A stretch of DNA of 48,495 bases, taken from Candidatus Coatesiibacteriota bacterium. Lineage in GTDB: Bacteria; RBG-13-66-14; B26-G2; WVWN01; G020348885. The DNA is taken from positions 2,453,616 through 2,502,110 of the forward strand of contig CP070755.1 of assembly GCA_020348885.1 (NCBI GenBank), given 5' to 3'. The stretch's first letter is position 1; the number at the start of each line of letters is the position of its first letter. This document shows positions 41,552-48,495 of the stretch, piece by piece. Below the pieces are notes generated by a model, which was given only the letters and a program-made list of their open reading frames with translations, made no database searches and was not told where the DNA came from. A program made the translations under genes and the position numbers.

Positions 41552-42802
41552 TTACCCCTCCGGTTCCGTCCCGTACAATCGACCTTCTCCTTCCGCGACG
41601 ACTAAATCGGCGAACGTGTTCTCGCGTCCCGCCGCGTCCCTCACCAACAGGTGAAGGTAGTTATCCGTTATACCTACGTGGTGGCCGGTCTCCTTATCCA
41701 CGGCTTCCTCAATTAACGTCTCGCGCGTAGTCCCCACGTTCCTGGCGGTGAAGGCTTCCTTTTTTCGCGCCGCCGCAGCCCGAAGAACGGCGGCACGTTC
41801 GGTACGCACCTCGGGCATTACCTGGTTTGGCATCGCGGCCGCATCTGTTCCGGGCCGGGGCGAGTAAGGGAAAACATGCAAGTACGCGAACGGTATCTCC
41901 TCCACCAGCGCCAGCGTGTTCTCGAAGGCCGCATCGTCCTCGCCGGGGAGTCCGGCCATCACGTCGCCGCCCACCGCGGCCGAACCGTTCAACTCGAGTA
42001 ACCTCTCACAAACGGTTTTATATTCGGCGACGTTGTATCGGCGGCGCATCGCCGCGAGGACGCCGTCGTCACCGCTCTGTAACGGCAGGTGAACGTGGGG
42101 GCAAACACGTGAGTGTCCGGCGACAAGCTCTATTAATATATCGTCCAAGTCCGACGGATCGACCGACGAAAGGCGAACCCGGAAATCGCCGGGCAGCTTC
42201 ACTATCTCTTCGACCAGGGCGCCCAGCCCCGGGCCGCCCAGGTCAACGCCGTAGCCGCCGACGTTCACGCCGGTCAACACGATTTCCTTCACACCCGAAT
42301 CCACGGCACGCGCCACCTCGCCGACTACCTCGGCGGCTTCCCGGCTCCGGGCGGCGCCCCGAGCGAGAACCACGCGGCAGTAAGCGCAGTCGTGGTCGCA
42401 ACCCTCCTGCACCTTCAGGAAAAACCGTGTCTTGTCCCGGAAGTACGATACATCCCCCGCTGGCCCCCCCTCGCCGAGGAGTTCGAGCACTCTCGGTTTG
42501 TCCTCGTTATCCACGACGGTTATCCGGTCGCCTTCGGCCGCGAACCGTTCCGGGTCGAGGTGCGCGGCGCAACCGGTTACGACCAGGCGCGCGTCGGGGT
42601 TACGTTTCAACGCCGAACGTACCAACTGCCGGGACTTGTAATCGCTCCGCGCCGTTACGGTACAGGTGTTTATCACGTATAGGTCGGCGTCGTCGGCGAA
42701 ATCGACGACGGCATAACCGGCCGCTTCGAGGGCTTCCCGGAGAGCCTCGGTTTCGTACTGATTGAGCTTGCAGCCCAGCGTTTTCAGCGCGGCTGTTTTC
42801 AT
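41552..42802 (-). CDS. mtaB: tRNA (t6A37) methylthiotransferase MtaB
   Basis: Radical SAM enzyme that converts t6A37 to ms2t6A in tRNAs reading ANN codons. 416 residues. N-terminal MTTase domain with Cys11, Cys47 and Cys78 (TLGCKLNQYE, NTCTVT, TGCAA), radical SAM motif CDHDCAYC (135-142), LSSVDPSDL and a C-terminal TRAM-like part. The TLGCKLNQYE start is specific to MtaB rather than MiaB or RimO. Start ATG 42802 is chosen; the open frame continues to 42958 across the divergent promoter region, which is not coding. A normal housekeeping gene with no partner next to it. Confidence 0.93.
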   Translation of the reverse strand: MKTAALKTLGCKLNQYETEALREALEAAGYAVVDFADDADLYVINTCTVTARSDYKSRQLVRSALKRNPDARLVVTGCAAHLDPERFAAEGDRITVVDNEDKPRVLELLGEGGPAGDVSYFRDKTRFFLKVQEGCDHDCAYCRVVLARGAARSREAAEVVGEVARAVDSGVKEIVLTGVNVGGYGVDLGGPGLGALVEEIVKLPGDFRVRLSSVDPSDLDDILIELVAGHSRVCPHVHLPLQSGDDGVLAAMRRRYNVAEYKTVCERLLELNGSAAVGGDVMAGLPGEDDAAFENTLALVEEIPFAYLHVFPYSPRPGTDAAAMPNQVMPEVRTERAAVLRAAAARKKEAFTARNVGTTRETLIEEAVDKETGHHVGITDNYLHLLVRDAAGRENTFADLVVAEGEGRLYGTEPEG

Positions 42803-42914
42803 ACTACGGACGTCCGAACCCCGTCCCTTAACCGTTATCGTCGTAAAAAACACACGAAAACGCGTACCGCGGATTATATTCGCCCCGCGGGCGCCGGTCA
42901 AGTCGCTAATTCCC

Positions 42915-42943
42915 TTGACATCGACGCCCAGCATATATATAGT
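42915..42943 (+). promoter_or_regulatory. Promoter of the USP-like gene
   Basis: TTGACA (42915-42920), 17-nt spacer, TATAGT (42938-42943). The predicted start is near 42950, giving a leader of about 34 nt with AGGAGG in it. Confidence 0.8.
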
Positions 42944-42983
42944 AAACGCTCGGCGCAAGGATACCGGTAAACAGGAGGTACGA

Positions 42984-43346
42984 TTGAAGATAATGGTTAC
43001 GACGGCCGGGACGGTCCCGGCCCAGCGGAAAGCGGACTACCTGATTAATATCGCCGAGAAGGTGGGCGCCGAACTACTCGTGCTCCACGTGGTCAGCAGC
43101 CAGGACGAGTACGACGACGGCCAGAACGCGCTCAAGATATACCACCGGAAGGGCGGCATTTCGAAGATACGCCCGATACTCCGGGTGGGGCGCCTGACCG
43201 ACACGATAGCTAAAACCGCTCAGGAAGAGAACGTTAACCTGATACTGCTAGGACTGGACGAGCGGGGCGACATGAACAGCGCCATCTCCCGGGACGTAAT
43301 CGCGAAGACCGAAATACCGGTACTACTGGTACCGAACATTAAATAA
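42984..43346 (+). CDS. Universal stress protein-like (UspA fold) protein
   Basis: 120 residues. Beta-alpha units KIMVTTAGTVPAQRKADYLINIAEKVGAELLVLHVV and NLILLGLDERG...AISRDVIAKTEIPVLLVP fit a single Usp domain. The ATP-binding G-x2-G-x9-G[ST] motif is not present, so it belongs to the non-ATP-binding type, or is diverged. TTG 42984 is the start: AGGAGG lies 5 nt upstream, whereas ATG 42993 would be 14 nt away. Good promoter and terminator make it a single-gene unit with strong expected expression. Confidence 0.78.
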   Translation: MKIMVTTAGTVPAQRKADYLINIAEKVGAELLVLHVVSSQDEYDDGQNALKIYHRKGGISKIRPILRVGRLTDTIAKTAQEENVNLILLGLDERGDMNSAISRDVIAKTEIPVLLVPNIK

Positions 43347-43370
43347 CGCTTATTGGAATACGCCAAACGG

Positions 43371-43398
43371 AACCGGCCGTGGCAGTGGCCGGTTTTTT
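43371..43398 (+). terminator. Intrinsic terminator of the USP-like gene
   Basis: 8-bp stem AACCGGCC (43371-43378) / GGCCGGTT (43387-43394) followed by T-run TTTT. It lies inside a possible upstream extension of the next gene and so rules that extension out. Confidence 0.9.
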
Positions 43399-43415
43399 AT
43401 CGACTGTAGTTTTCG

Positions 43416-43444
43416 TTGTCATATCGTTAAATAAGTGCTATAGT
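43416..43444 (+). promoter_or_regulatory. Promoter of the tandem propeller genes
   Basis: TTGTCA (43416-43421), 17-nt spacer, TATAGT (43439-43444), leader about 36 nt. Confidence 0.7.
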
Positions 43445-43486
43445 GTTTTACACGAAAAGGATGAACGGCGGACTTTCGACAAGGAC

Positions 43487-44527
43487 ATGAAACTTGGGGC
43501 AATAGGGGTAATATTCACGTTAATTACGGTTTGCCGGGCTTTACCGTACGGCGAGTCCCATATCGCTCGAATAAACGAGCAGGGAAGGATAATCGAAGGG
43601 CCGTATGAATCCGGATATCTAGGATTCTACGGCTTTTATAGTAGCGAATCCAGAGTATGCGAAGACGGATATATATATTTTTGCGGCCGAGGGTACGATC
43701 GGGACACTCTATATTGCTATTCCCCTACATTAACGTTCATTTCGAGTCGAGACGGCGGCAATAGCTACCATACAATTCCCTTAGATAACGTGAGAAGCTC
43801 GGTATTTGTTACTTCGGAACAAGGAGAGTCGTATTATATCGACGTACTTAGTTTAACTCTAGATCCTAAATACTCTTTCGAAGTACCCGTATCGCCGGTA
43901 TCTATAACGGTCGATGAAAACGACGGTTCTATTTGGGTAACCGAAACGTACGGCGGCGGCGAAGGTCTATATAAATACGACGAAACCGGCGACCTAATGT
44001 ACTATTTCCCCGAATACGAAGATATTTCCGGGTTATCAAACGTAATAGCGGACGGGTCGTTCTGGGCGACTTATTCGTTCGTCGGGTATCCGGATTACAT
44101 TACGAAAATTAGGAAACACGCACAAGACGGTTCGTTCACCGCTGAAACTTATAACGCGTCCGGTTATTCTCAGGGTCTAGATATGGCGGAAATCGACGGT
44201 TCTATATGGTTAATCACGTACGAATCCGAATTGATGAAAATAGACCGTTTCGGCAACATAATTTTCCGATACACGGGGATCGAAGATATACGGTCCTTGA
44301 GTATTAACCAAAACGACGGCTCGGTTTGGGTAAGCAGCGAAAACTACGACATAGCCCACTTCGACGCGAACGGCGAGTTATTACTCCATTACCCCTGGTT
44401 CGAAAAATACGTGATGGACTTGGCGTTTGACCCTTCTGACAACTCGGTTATAGTTTTTTCTACGTCGTATTTGATTTCAGATATCCAACCGTCCTCCCTC
44501 GGCGAGATAAAGGCGATGTTTAGGTAA
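43487..44527 (+). CDS. Secreted beta-propeller protein, tandem paralog A, with C-terminal SLGEIKAMFR
   Basis: 346 residues. Signal peptide (MKLGAIGVIFTLITVCRA). The mature part carries repeats of the form DENDGSIWVTE, EIDGSIWLITY and QNDGSVWVSSE, blades of a secreted propeller related to NHL or PQQ-like folds. It shares with the next gene the opening H[IV]ARINE.G.I..GP, the block KYSFEVP, and the C-terminal QPSSLGEIKAMF. Start ATG 43487 is chosen because the upstream frame would run through the USP terminator and the promoter. Codon use is more AT-rich than the flanking housekeeping genes. Unknown ligand; probably surface-exposed or periplasmic. Confidence 0.72.
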   Translation: MKLGAIGVIFTLITVCRALPYGESHIARINEQGRIIEGPYESGYLGFYGFYSSESRVCEDGYIYFCGRGYDRDTLYCYSPTLTFISSRDGGNSYHTIPLDNVRSSVFVTSEQGESYYIDVLSLTLDPKYSFEVPVSPVSITVDENDGSIWVTETYGGGEGLYKYDETGDLMYYFPEYEDISGLSNVIADGSFWATYSFVGYPDYITKIRKHAQDGSFTAETYNASGYSQGLDMAEIDGSIWLITYESELMKIDRFGNIIFRYTGIEDIRSLSINQNDGSVWVSSENYDIAHFDANGELLLHYPWFEKYVMDLAFDPSDNSVIVFSTSYLISDIQPSSLGEIKAMFR

Positions 44528-44545
44528 CCGCTTATAAGGGGAATT

Positions 44546-45559
44546 ATGCCAGTAAGCACGATATTCATAATATTATTAACCGTAGTAACGTGTCACGCGG
44601 ACCATGTTGCCCGAATAAACGAAAACGGCGCTATAACCGCTGGACCGGTAACTGACCATATTATAGCCGACTGGATCTCGCCTGAATCGAACGTTACGAA
44701 TGAACGCAATATATTCGTAGGGCAACATACGCAAATATTTAGTTATTCACCTGATTTAACATACGTCGCGTCTGTCTCAGGTATCGTGGGGGGCGTTACT
44801 ATTGACGACGTTAGGAACTCGATATATATAAGTAACTACGAAAGCGGGCGGTACGGCGACCACACATATCTTGTGCGCGTTTTGGATTACGATTTCAACG
44901 AGAAATATTCTTTCGAAGTACCTGCTGTTCCCATATCTCTATCCGTTGACGAATCGAATGCCGGCGTTTGGGTCTCTACTTTCTGTGGTGAAAATGACGG
45001 TCTCCATAAATACAACGAAAACGGTGAAGAAACCCTATTCGTTCCCGAAAGCTACGGGGTCCGCCGTCTAGGACGAACGGATGTAACTGGTTCTGTTTGG
45101 GCTAGCTATGTCCTTGGAACGGAGCTTATTTTAAAACGTCACGACTCTAACGGAAACGTAATCGTAGAAATAGAAAAACTTTTCGACAACTTCGAATTCG
45201 GTGAAGTCTGGGGAAACGACGGGTCTATTTGGTTAATAGTAGGCCACGGGGCTAATACAGAGGTTTACAAACTCAATAGCGTAGGTTCTATAACGGCTCG
45301 TTACTCCGGGATGGATAATATCTGCTCGCTTACAGTAAACCAAGCCAACGGGTCGGTGTGGTTGACGAATAACCGAGGCGAAATCGTACGGTTAAATTCG
45401 GATGGACAAGAAGAACTTAGATTACGATGGTTTGAAGACCAAGTCCTCGGAGCTATCGGGGATCCGTCCGATAATTCCGCGATCGTCTTTTCCCAGTTCA
45501 ACTGGGGCGAATCAATCCAACCGTCCTCCCTCGGCGAGATAAAGGCGATGTTTAAGTAA
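44546..45559 (+). CDS. Secreted beta-propeller protein, tandem paralog B, with C-terminal SLGEIKAMFK
   Basis: 337 residues, signal peptide in the first 18 (MPVSTIFIILLTVVTCHA). It shows the same blade pattern as paralog A (GNDGSIWLIVG, QANGSVWLTNN) and a similar opening HVARINENGAITAGP. Overall similarity to A is moderate. The last 40 nt before the final residue (45515-45554) are identical to 44483-44522 in A, far above the rest of the gene. AAGGGGA at 44536-44542 overlaps the position of a ribosome site close to the ATG. The two genes are 18 nt apart and probably form one mRNA. Confidence 0.72.
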   Translation: MPVSTIFIILLTVVTCHADHVARINENGAITAGPVTDHIIADWISPESNVTNERNIFVGQHTQIFSYSPDLTYVASVSGIVGGVTIDDVRNSIYISNYESGRYGDHTYLVRVLDYDFNEKYSFEVPAVPISLSVDESNAGVWVSTFCGENDGLHKYNENGEETLFVPESYGVRRLGRTDVTGSVWASYVLGTELILKRHDSNGNVIVEIEKLFDNFEFGEVWGNDGSIWLIVGHGANTEVYKLNSVGSITARYSGMDNICSLTVNQANGSVWLTNNRGEIVRLNSDGQEELRLRWFEDQVLGAIGDPSDNSAIVFSQFNWGESIQPSSLGEIKAMFK

Positions 45560-45593
45560 TAGCCATAGTCGATACCGACTGTTCGTACTTCGT

Positions 45594-45614
45594 CCCCGCT
45601 CCGCCGGGGTTTTT
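45594..45614 (+). terminator. Intrinsic terminator after the propeller pair
   Basis: 5-bp GC stem CCCCG (45594-45598) / CGGGG (45605-45609) with T-run 45610-45614. Confidence 0.7.
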
Positions 45615-45617
45615 CGT

Positions 45618-45646
45618 TTGATAAAAGAATCCGGCTTTGATATAAT
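45618..45646 (+). promoter_or_regulatory. Promoter of pyrG
   Basis: TTGATA (45618-45623), 17-nt spacer, perfect TATAAT (45641-45646). GGAGG lies at 45656-45660, further than usual (18 nt) from the ATG at 45679. Confidence 0.75.
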
Positions 45647-45678
45647 CCGGCGAACGGAGGATAGGGACGGCTAATCGT

Positions 45679-47340
45679 ATGGCTAAAAAGGAAAAACGGC
45701 CCACCAAGTACATATTTGTGACCGGCGGCGTCGTGTCGTCGCTGGGGAAGGGCATCGCGTCGGCTTCCATCGGGCGCCTGATGATTTCGCACGACCTCGA
45801 CGTCGCGATGCTCAAGCTGGACCCCTACATCAACGTGGACCCCGGGACGATGAACCCGTACCAGCACGGCGAGGTTTACGTCACCGACGACGGCGCCGAA
45901 GCGGACCTGGACCTGGGCCACTACGAGCGGTTCACCGGCCGGACCACCTCCCAACTCTCCAACGCCACTACCGGGATGGTTTACAGCACCGTAATCGAGC
46001 GGGAGCGCAAGGGCGACTTCCTCGGCGGGACGGTACAAGTCATCCCCCACATTACCGGCGAAATCAAGTCCCGCGTTCGGCGACTGGCGGACGAAACCGG
46101 CGCCGACATAATCATCGTCGAAATCGGCGGTACCATAGGCGACATCGAATCGCTGCCGTTCCTCGAGGCGATACGTCAGTTCGCCCTCGACGCGGGCAAG
46201 GAGCATTGCTGCTACATACATCTGACGTTGGTACCGTTCATTAAAGCGGCCCGGGAACTCAAGACGAAGCCGACTCAGCACAGCGTACGGGAACTCCGGG
46301 CCATCGGTATCCAGCCCGACTTCCTGCTCTGCCGGACCGAAACACGGCTGGATAAGGCCACGAAGGAAAAAATCGCGTTGTACACCAACGTCGTCGAAGG
46401 CGCGGTTATTGAGGCGCGGGATACGGACGTCGTTTACGATATACCCCTCGTCTTCCAGGACCAGGGTCTCGACACGCTAATATTGGAAAGACTCGGATAC
46501 GACGCGGGGACGGCGGACCTGGACGATTGGCTCACGATGGTTGACCGCTGTAAGAACCCCGGCGCGGGCGAAGTAACCATCGCCGTGGTCGGTAAGTACA
46601 CGGCGGTTCGGGACTCGTATAAGAGTATTATCGAGGCGCTTCACCACGGCGGAATCGCGAACGACGTCCGGGTAAACATCAGCTGGGTCGAAGCCACCAA
46701 CATCGAGGGCGAAGGCGCGCCCGGCGAAGAACTTGGCGGAGCCGACGGTATACTCTTCCCCGGCGGCTTCGGCGAGCGAGGCATAGGTGGGAAGATGGCC
46801 GCCGCCCGCTACGCCCGGGAGAACAACGTCCCGTATCTCGGGATATGCTTAGGGTTACAGGGTGCGGTGGTCGAGTTCGCCGAAAACGTCTGCGGCGTGA
46901 AAGGCGCCAACAGCATGGAGTTCGACGCGGATTGCGACGAACCCGTTATATGCTTGCTGGACGAACAGAAGAAGGTTACGCGGATGGGCGGTACGATGCG
47001 CCTGGGCGCTTATCCGTGCGTTCTGAAGAAAGGCTCGCGGTCACACGAAGCGTACGGGACGACTGAGATAAGCGAGCGACACCGGCACCGGTACGAATTG
47101 AACAACGACTACCGGCCGCTCTTGGAAAAGTACGGTATGGCCGTAACCGGTGCGTCGCCCGACGGGACGCTGGTGGAAATCGTCGAGATACCGACGCACC
47201 CGTGGTTCGTCGCCGTTCAGTTCCACCCGGAACTCAAGTCGCGGCCGCTGGACCCGCACCCGTTGTTCGTGAACTTCATCAGGGCATCGGTCGAGAACCG
47301 GGCGCGTAAGGGAGCGGAAGTCGAAACTGAAAAATTATAA
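45679..47340 (+). CDS. pyrG: CTP synthase
   Basis: Glutamine-dependent synthesis of CTP from UTP and ATP. 553 residues, complete. Amidoligase domain begins [22 protein letters not shown] with the P-loop-like glycine stretch, then [28 protein letters not shown]. The glutaminase domain has the nucleophile Cys390 in LGICLGLQ, and His/Glu of [10 protein letters not shown]. All are canonical. The site GGAGG is 18 nt upstream of the ATG, but no start lies closer in frame, so initiation may be weak or use another context. Flanked by terminators, so it is a single-gene unit. Confidence 0.97.
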   Translation: MAKKEKRPTKYIFVTGGVVSSLGKGIASASIGRLMISHDLDVAMLKLDPYINVDPGTMNPYQHGEVYVTDDGAEADLDLGHYERFTGRTTSQLSNATTGMVYSTVIERERKGDFLGGTVQVIPHITGEIKSRVRRLADETGADIIIVEIGGTIGDIESLPFLEAIRQFALDAGKEHCCYIHLTLVPFIKAARELKTKPTQHSVRELRAIGIQPDFLLCRTETRLDKATKEKIALYTNVVEGAVIEARDTDVVYDIPLVFQDQGLDTLILERLGYDAGTADLDDWLTMVDRCKNPGAGEVTIAVVGKYTAVRDSYKSIIEALHHGGIANDVRVNISWVEATNIEGEGAPGEELGGADGILFPGGFGERGIGGKMAAARYARENNVPYLGICLGLQGAVVEFAENVCGVKGANSMEFDADCDEPVICLLDEQKKVTRMGGTMRLGAYPCVLKKGSRSHEAYGTTEISERHRHRYELNNDYRPLLEKYGMAVTGASPDGTLVEIVEIPTHPWFVAVQFHPELKSRPLDPHPLFVNFIRASVENRARKGAEVETEKL

Positions 47341-47362
47341 CTAAAACGAAAACTAAAGAGAA

Positions 47363-47391
47363 AAAACCGGCGTCTTAACGACGCCGGTTTT
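47363..47391. terminator. Bidirectional terminator between pyrG and the T9SS-type protein gene
   Basis: Stem of 12 bp (47363-47374 with 47380-47391) around a 5-nt loop; the A and T runs are part of its flanks and act as U-tracts on either strand. Confidence 0.9.
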
Positions 47392-47415
47392 CGTTGTCGC
47401 TAACTATTTTAACGT

Positions 47416-48495
47416 TTACCGCGTTACGACCAGCTTCTTCACGGCCGTGAACTCGCCACCCGCCGACATCCTTAGGAGGTAAATACCGGAACCGAGTCCG
47501 TCGGAGCTAATCGGTACGTCATACGTACCCGGCTCGAAGTCCCGGTTCACCACTTCGACGACCTTACGGCCCGCCAAGTCATAAATAACCATTTCCACCC
47601 GCGCCGGTTTCGGTACGGCGAAACTGACCGTCGAGGACGTCGAGAACGGGTTGGGTCGGTTCTGGCTCAGGGCGAAAGCCGTCGGCAACCCGACTTCGCC
47701 CGTAGTATTACCGACCGCCCGGTCTATTTGTGCGTAAACGGCTTTCAAGAGATACTCGTACGTTTCGCCGGGTTCCAGGTTGCCGTCGAAGTAACGGTAA
47801 GCCCCGGTTCCCGTAATCAGTTCGCTGTTCACTTTAACGAAACCCGCTTCCGCGTCGATAACCCGGCGGTTACCGGATGCCCCGGAGACCAAAGCGAACG
47901 TATCTGAATCGTCACTCTCCGGCCGGCGATACAGGTCGTAACCTTCTACGCCCTCTTCGTCGTCGGCTTCCCAGGAGAGAAGCAATCCGTCGTCCTTGGG
48001 ATTGGCGACGAAATCGTACACGACGAGACCGCCGGCATCTGTCGTATCGCCCTCAGCGACCGAAATATCGTCGATGTACCAACCTTCATTCGTAACCGAC
48101 CCATTGGTATCGAATCTGAAACGTACGTACACTTTCTGACCGGCGTAGTCGCTCAGATAGTAAGTCCTTTTTGTCCATTCGTCCACTGTTCCGTAGAAGG
48201 TGCCGACCGAGTTCCAATCGTCGCCGTCGGTACTGACCTCGACGAAGCAATTGTCGTTACCGCCGCCCTGGACCCAATAGCAAGTCCTGAACGACAACTC
48301 GGGCGCTTCGTTTGGAACGTAAACAGCCGGACTTGTGAGTTTAGCGTTCATATTGTTACCGTAGTCGCCGTCGTCTTCTCCGCCGCACTTCCAGCTATGG
48401 GACGGCGTATGACTCCGGTAATCTTCGACGTGCCACATATCGTTGTCGCCCGAGTGAGTCCATATCGACTCGGTATCACCTTCCACGTCGTCAAC
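47416..48495 (-). CDS. Secreted multidomain protein with Por/T9SS-type C-terminal sorting domain (5' truncated by window edge)
   Basis: The frame is open to the window edge, so the N-terminus (signal, possible catalytic domain) is missing. The visible part has about 359 residues. First is a jelly-roll, MAM/choice-of-anchor-like domain ending in VRFRFDTNGSVTNEGWYIDDISV; next a fibronectin-type region (about 150-270, SWEADDEEGVEGYDLYRRP); last, FALSQNRPNPFSTSSTVSF to GSGIYLLRM and AVKKLVVTR. The last block is the PNPF-type C-terminal sorting domain used by the type IX secretion system in Bacteroidota, and FlgD-like domains in other FCB phyla. No T9SS machinery gene is in the window. Such proteins are often secreted peptidases or glycan hydrolases. 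GTG 48486 is only an internal codon. Confidence 0.8.
   Translation of the reverse strand, partial: VDDVEGDTESIWTHSGDNDMWHVEDYRSHTPSHSWKCGGEDDGDYGNNMNAKLTSPAVYVPNEAPELSFRTCYWVQGGGNDNCFVEVSTDGDDWNSVGTFYGTVDEWTKRTYYLSDYAGQKVYVRFRFDTNGSVTNEGWYIDDISVAEGDTTDAGGLVVYDFVANPKDDGLLLSWEADDEEGVEGYDLYRRPESDDSDTFALVSGASGNRRVIDAEAGFVKVNSELITGTGAYRYFDGNLEPGETYEYLLKAVYAQIDRAVGNTTGEVGLPTAFALSQNRPNPFSTSSTVSFAVPKPARVEMVIYDLAGRKVVEVVNRDFEPGTYDVPISSDGLGSGIYLLRMSAGGEFTAVKKLVVTR

Noticed and set aside
42762-42983. Upstream extension of the USP-like gene
   Set aside because: It would read through the promoter at 42915-42943 and antisense to mtaB; AGGAGG sets the start at 42984.
1-48495. CRISPR arrays, insertion sequences, prophage or tRNA-linked integration sites
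   Set aside because: I looked for direct repeats, transposase or integrase motifs and phage genes and saw none.

Overview
The window comes from a Gram-negative-type bacterium with an outer membrane. It encodes beta-barrel porin-like proteins, several lipobox lipoproteins, a heptosyltransferase-type GT9, and a secreted protein ending in a Por/T9SS-type C-terminal sorting domain. Together these suggest a member of the FCB superphylum or a neighbouring uncultured candidate phylum. GC content is moderate to high, ATA isoleucine codons are frequent, and TTG or GTG starts are common. Promoters follow the sigma-70 pattern (TTGAC[AT], 17 nt, TATA[AT]T), and several genes look leaderless. I saw no tRNA, rRNA, CRISPR array, IS element or prophage, and no gene-free stretch longer than about 265 nt.

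Layout: (1) 1-823, 3' part of clpX. (2) 935-3391 minus, two tandem paralogous barrel proteins. (3) 3567-4631, a membrane-linked GT2 glycosyltransferase. (4) 8268 to 4694 minus, a five-gene set: nifS-type cysteine desulfurase, DUF948, YtxH, DUF389 membrane protein, and an odd aconitase-family protein without Fe-S cysteines. (5) 8416-21344, a long plus-strand run: GT-C and GT9 glycosyltransferases, a lipoprotein, a membrane sulfatase-fold enzyme, an M29-like aminopeptidase, hutI, an Atg22-type MFS transporter, recJ, a lamin-tail-domain protein and an M24 peptidase. (6) 30488 to 21419 minus, housekeeping and envelope genes: amidohydrolase, cyclic-2,3-diphosphoglycerate-synthetase-like protein, radical SAM/SPASM protein, EnvC-like protein, purN, CtpA-type protease, holB, NHL lipoprotein. 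(7) 30662-33612 plus, HIT protein, secreted propeller, unknown secreted protein, HTH-REC regulator. (8) 39025 to 33662 minus, an aconitase-family large subunit, SufS-like desulfurase, DsrC, DsrM-like and DsrK-like proteins, then the aconitase-family small subunit. (9) 40404 to 39099 minus, menG/ubiE-type methyltransferase and a lipoprotein. (10) 40448-47340, BamB-like lipoprotein, mtaB (minus), USP-like protein, two tandem secreted propeller paralogs, pyrG. (11) The edge holds the 3' part of a T9SS-type secreted protein.

The most notable system is the operon in (8). A two-subunit dehydratase is split around a complete-looking sulfur relay: cysteine desulfurase, a true two-cysteine DsrC, and a minimal DsrMK membrane reductase, with no DsrAB in view. 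A near-consensus promoter lies upstream, and a menaquinone methyltransferase gene sits next to it. Two further points are the cysteine-less aconitase homolog in (4), which aligns collinearly with the large subunit in (8), and a shared C-terminal motif SLGxIKAx[FY][KR] on three secreted propeller proteins, which may be a sorting or anchoring tag.
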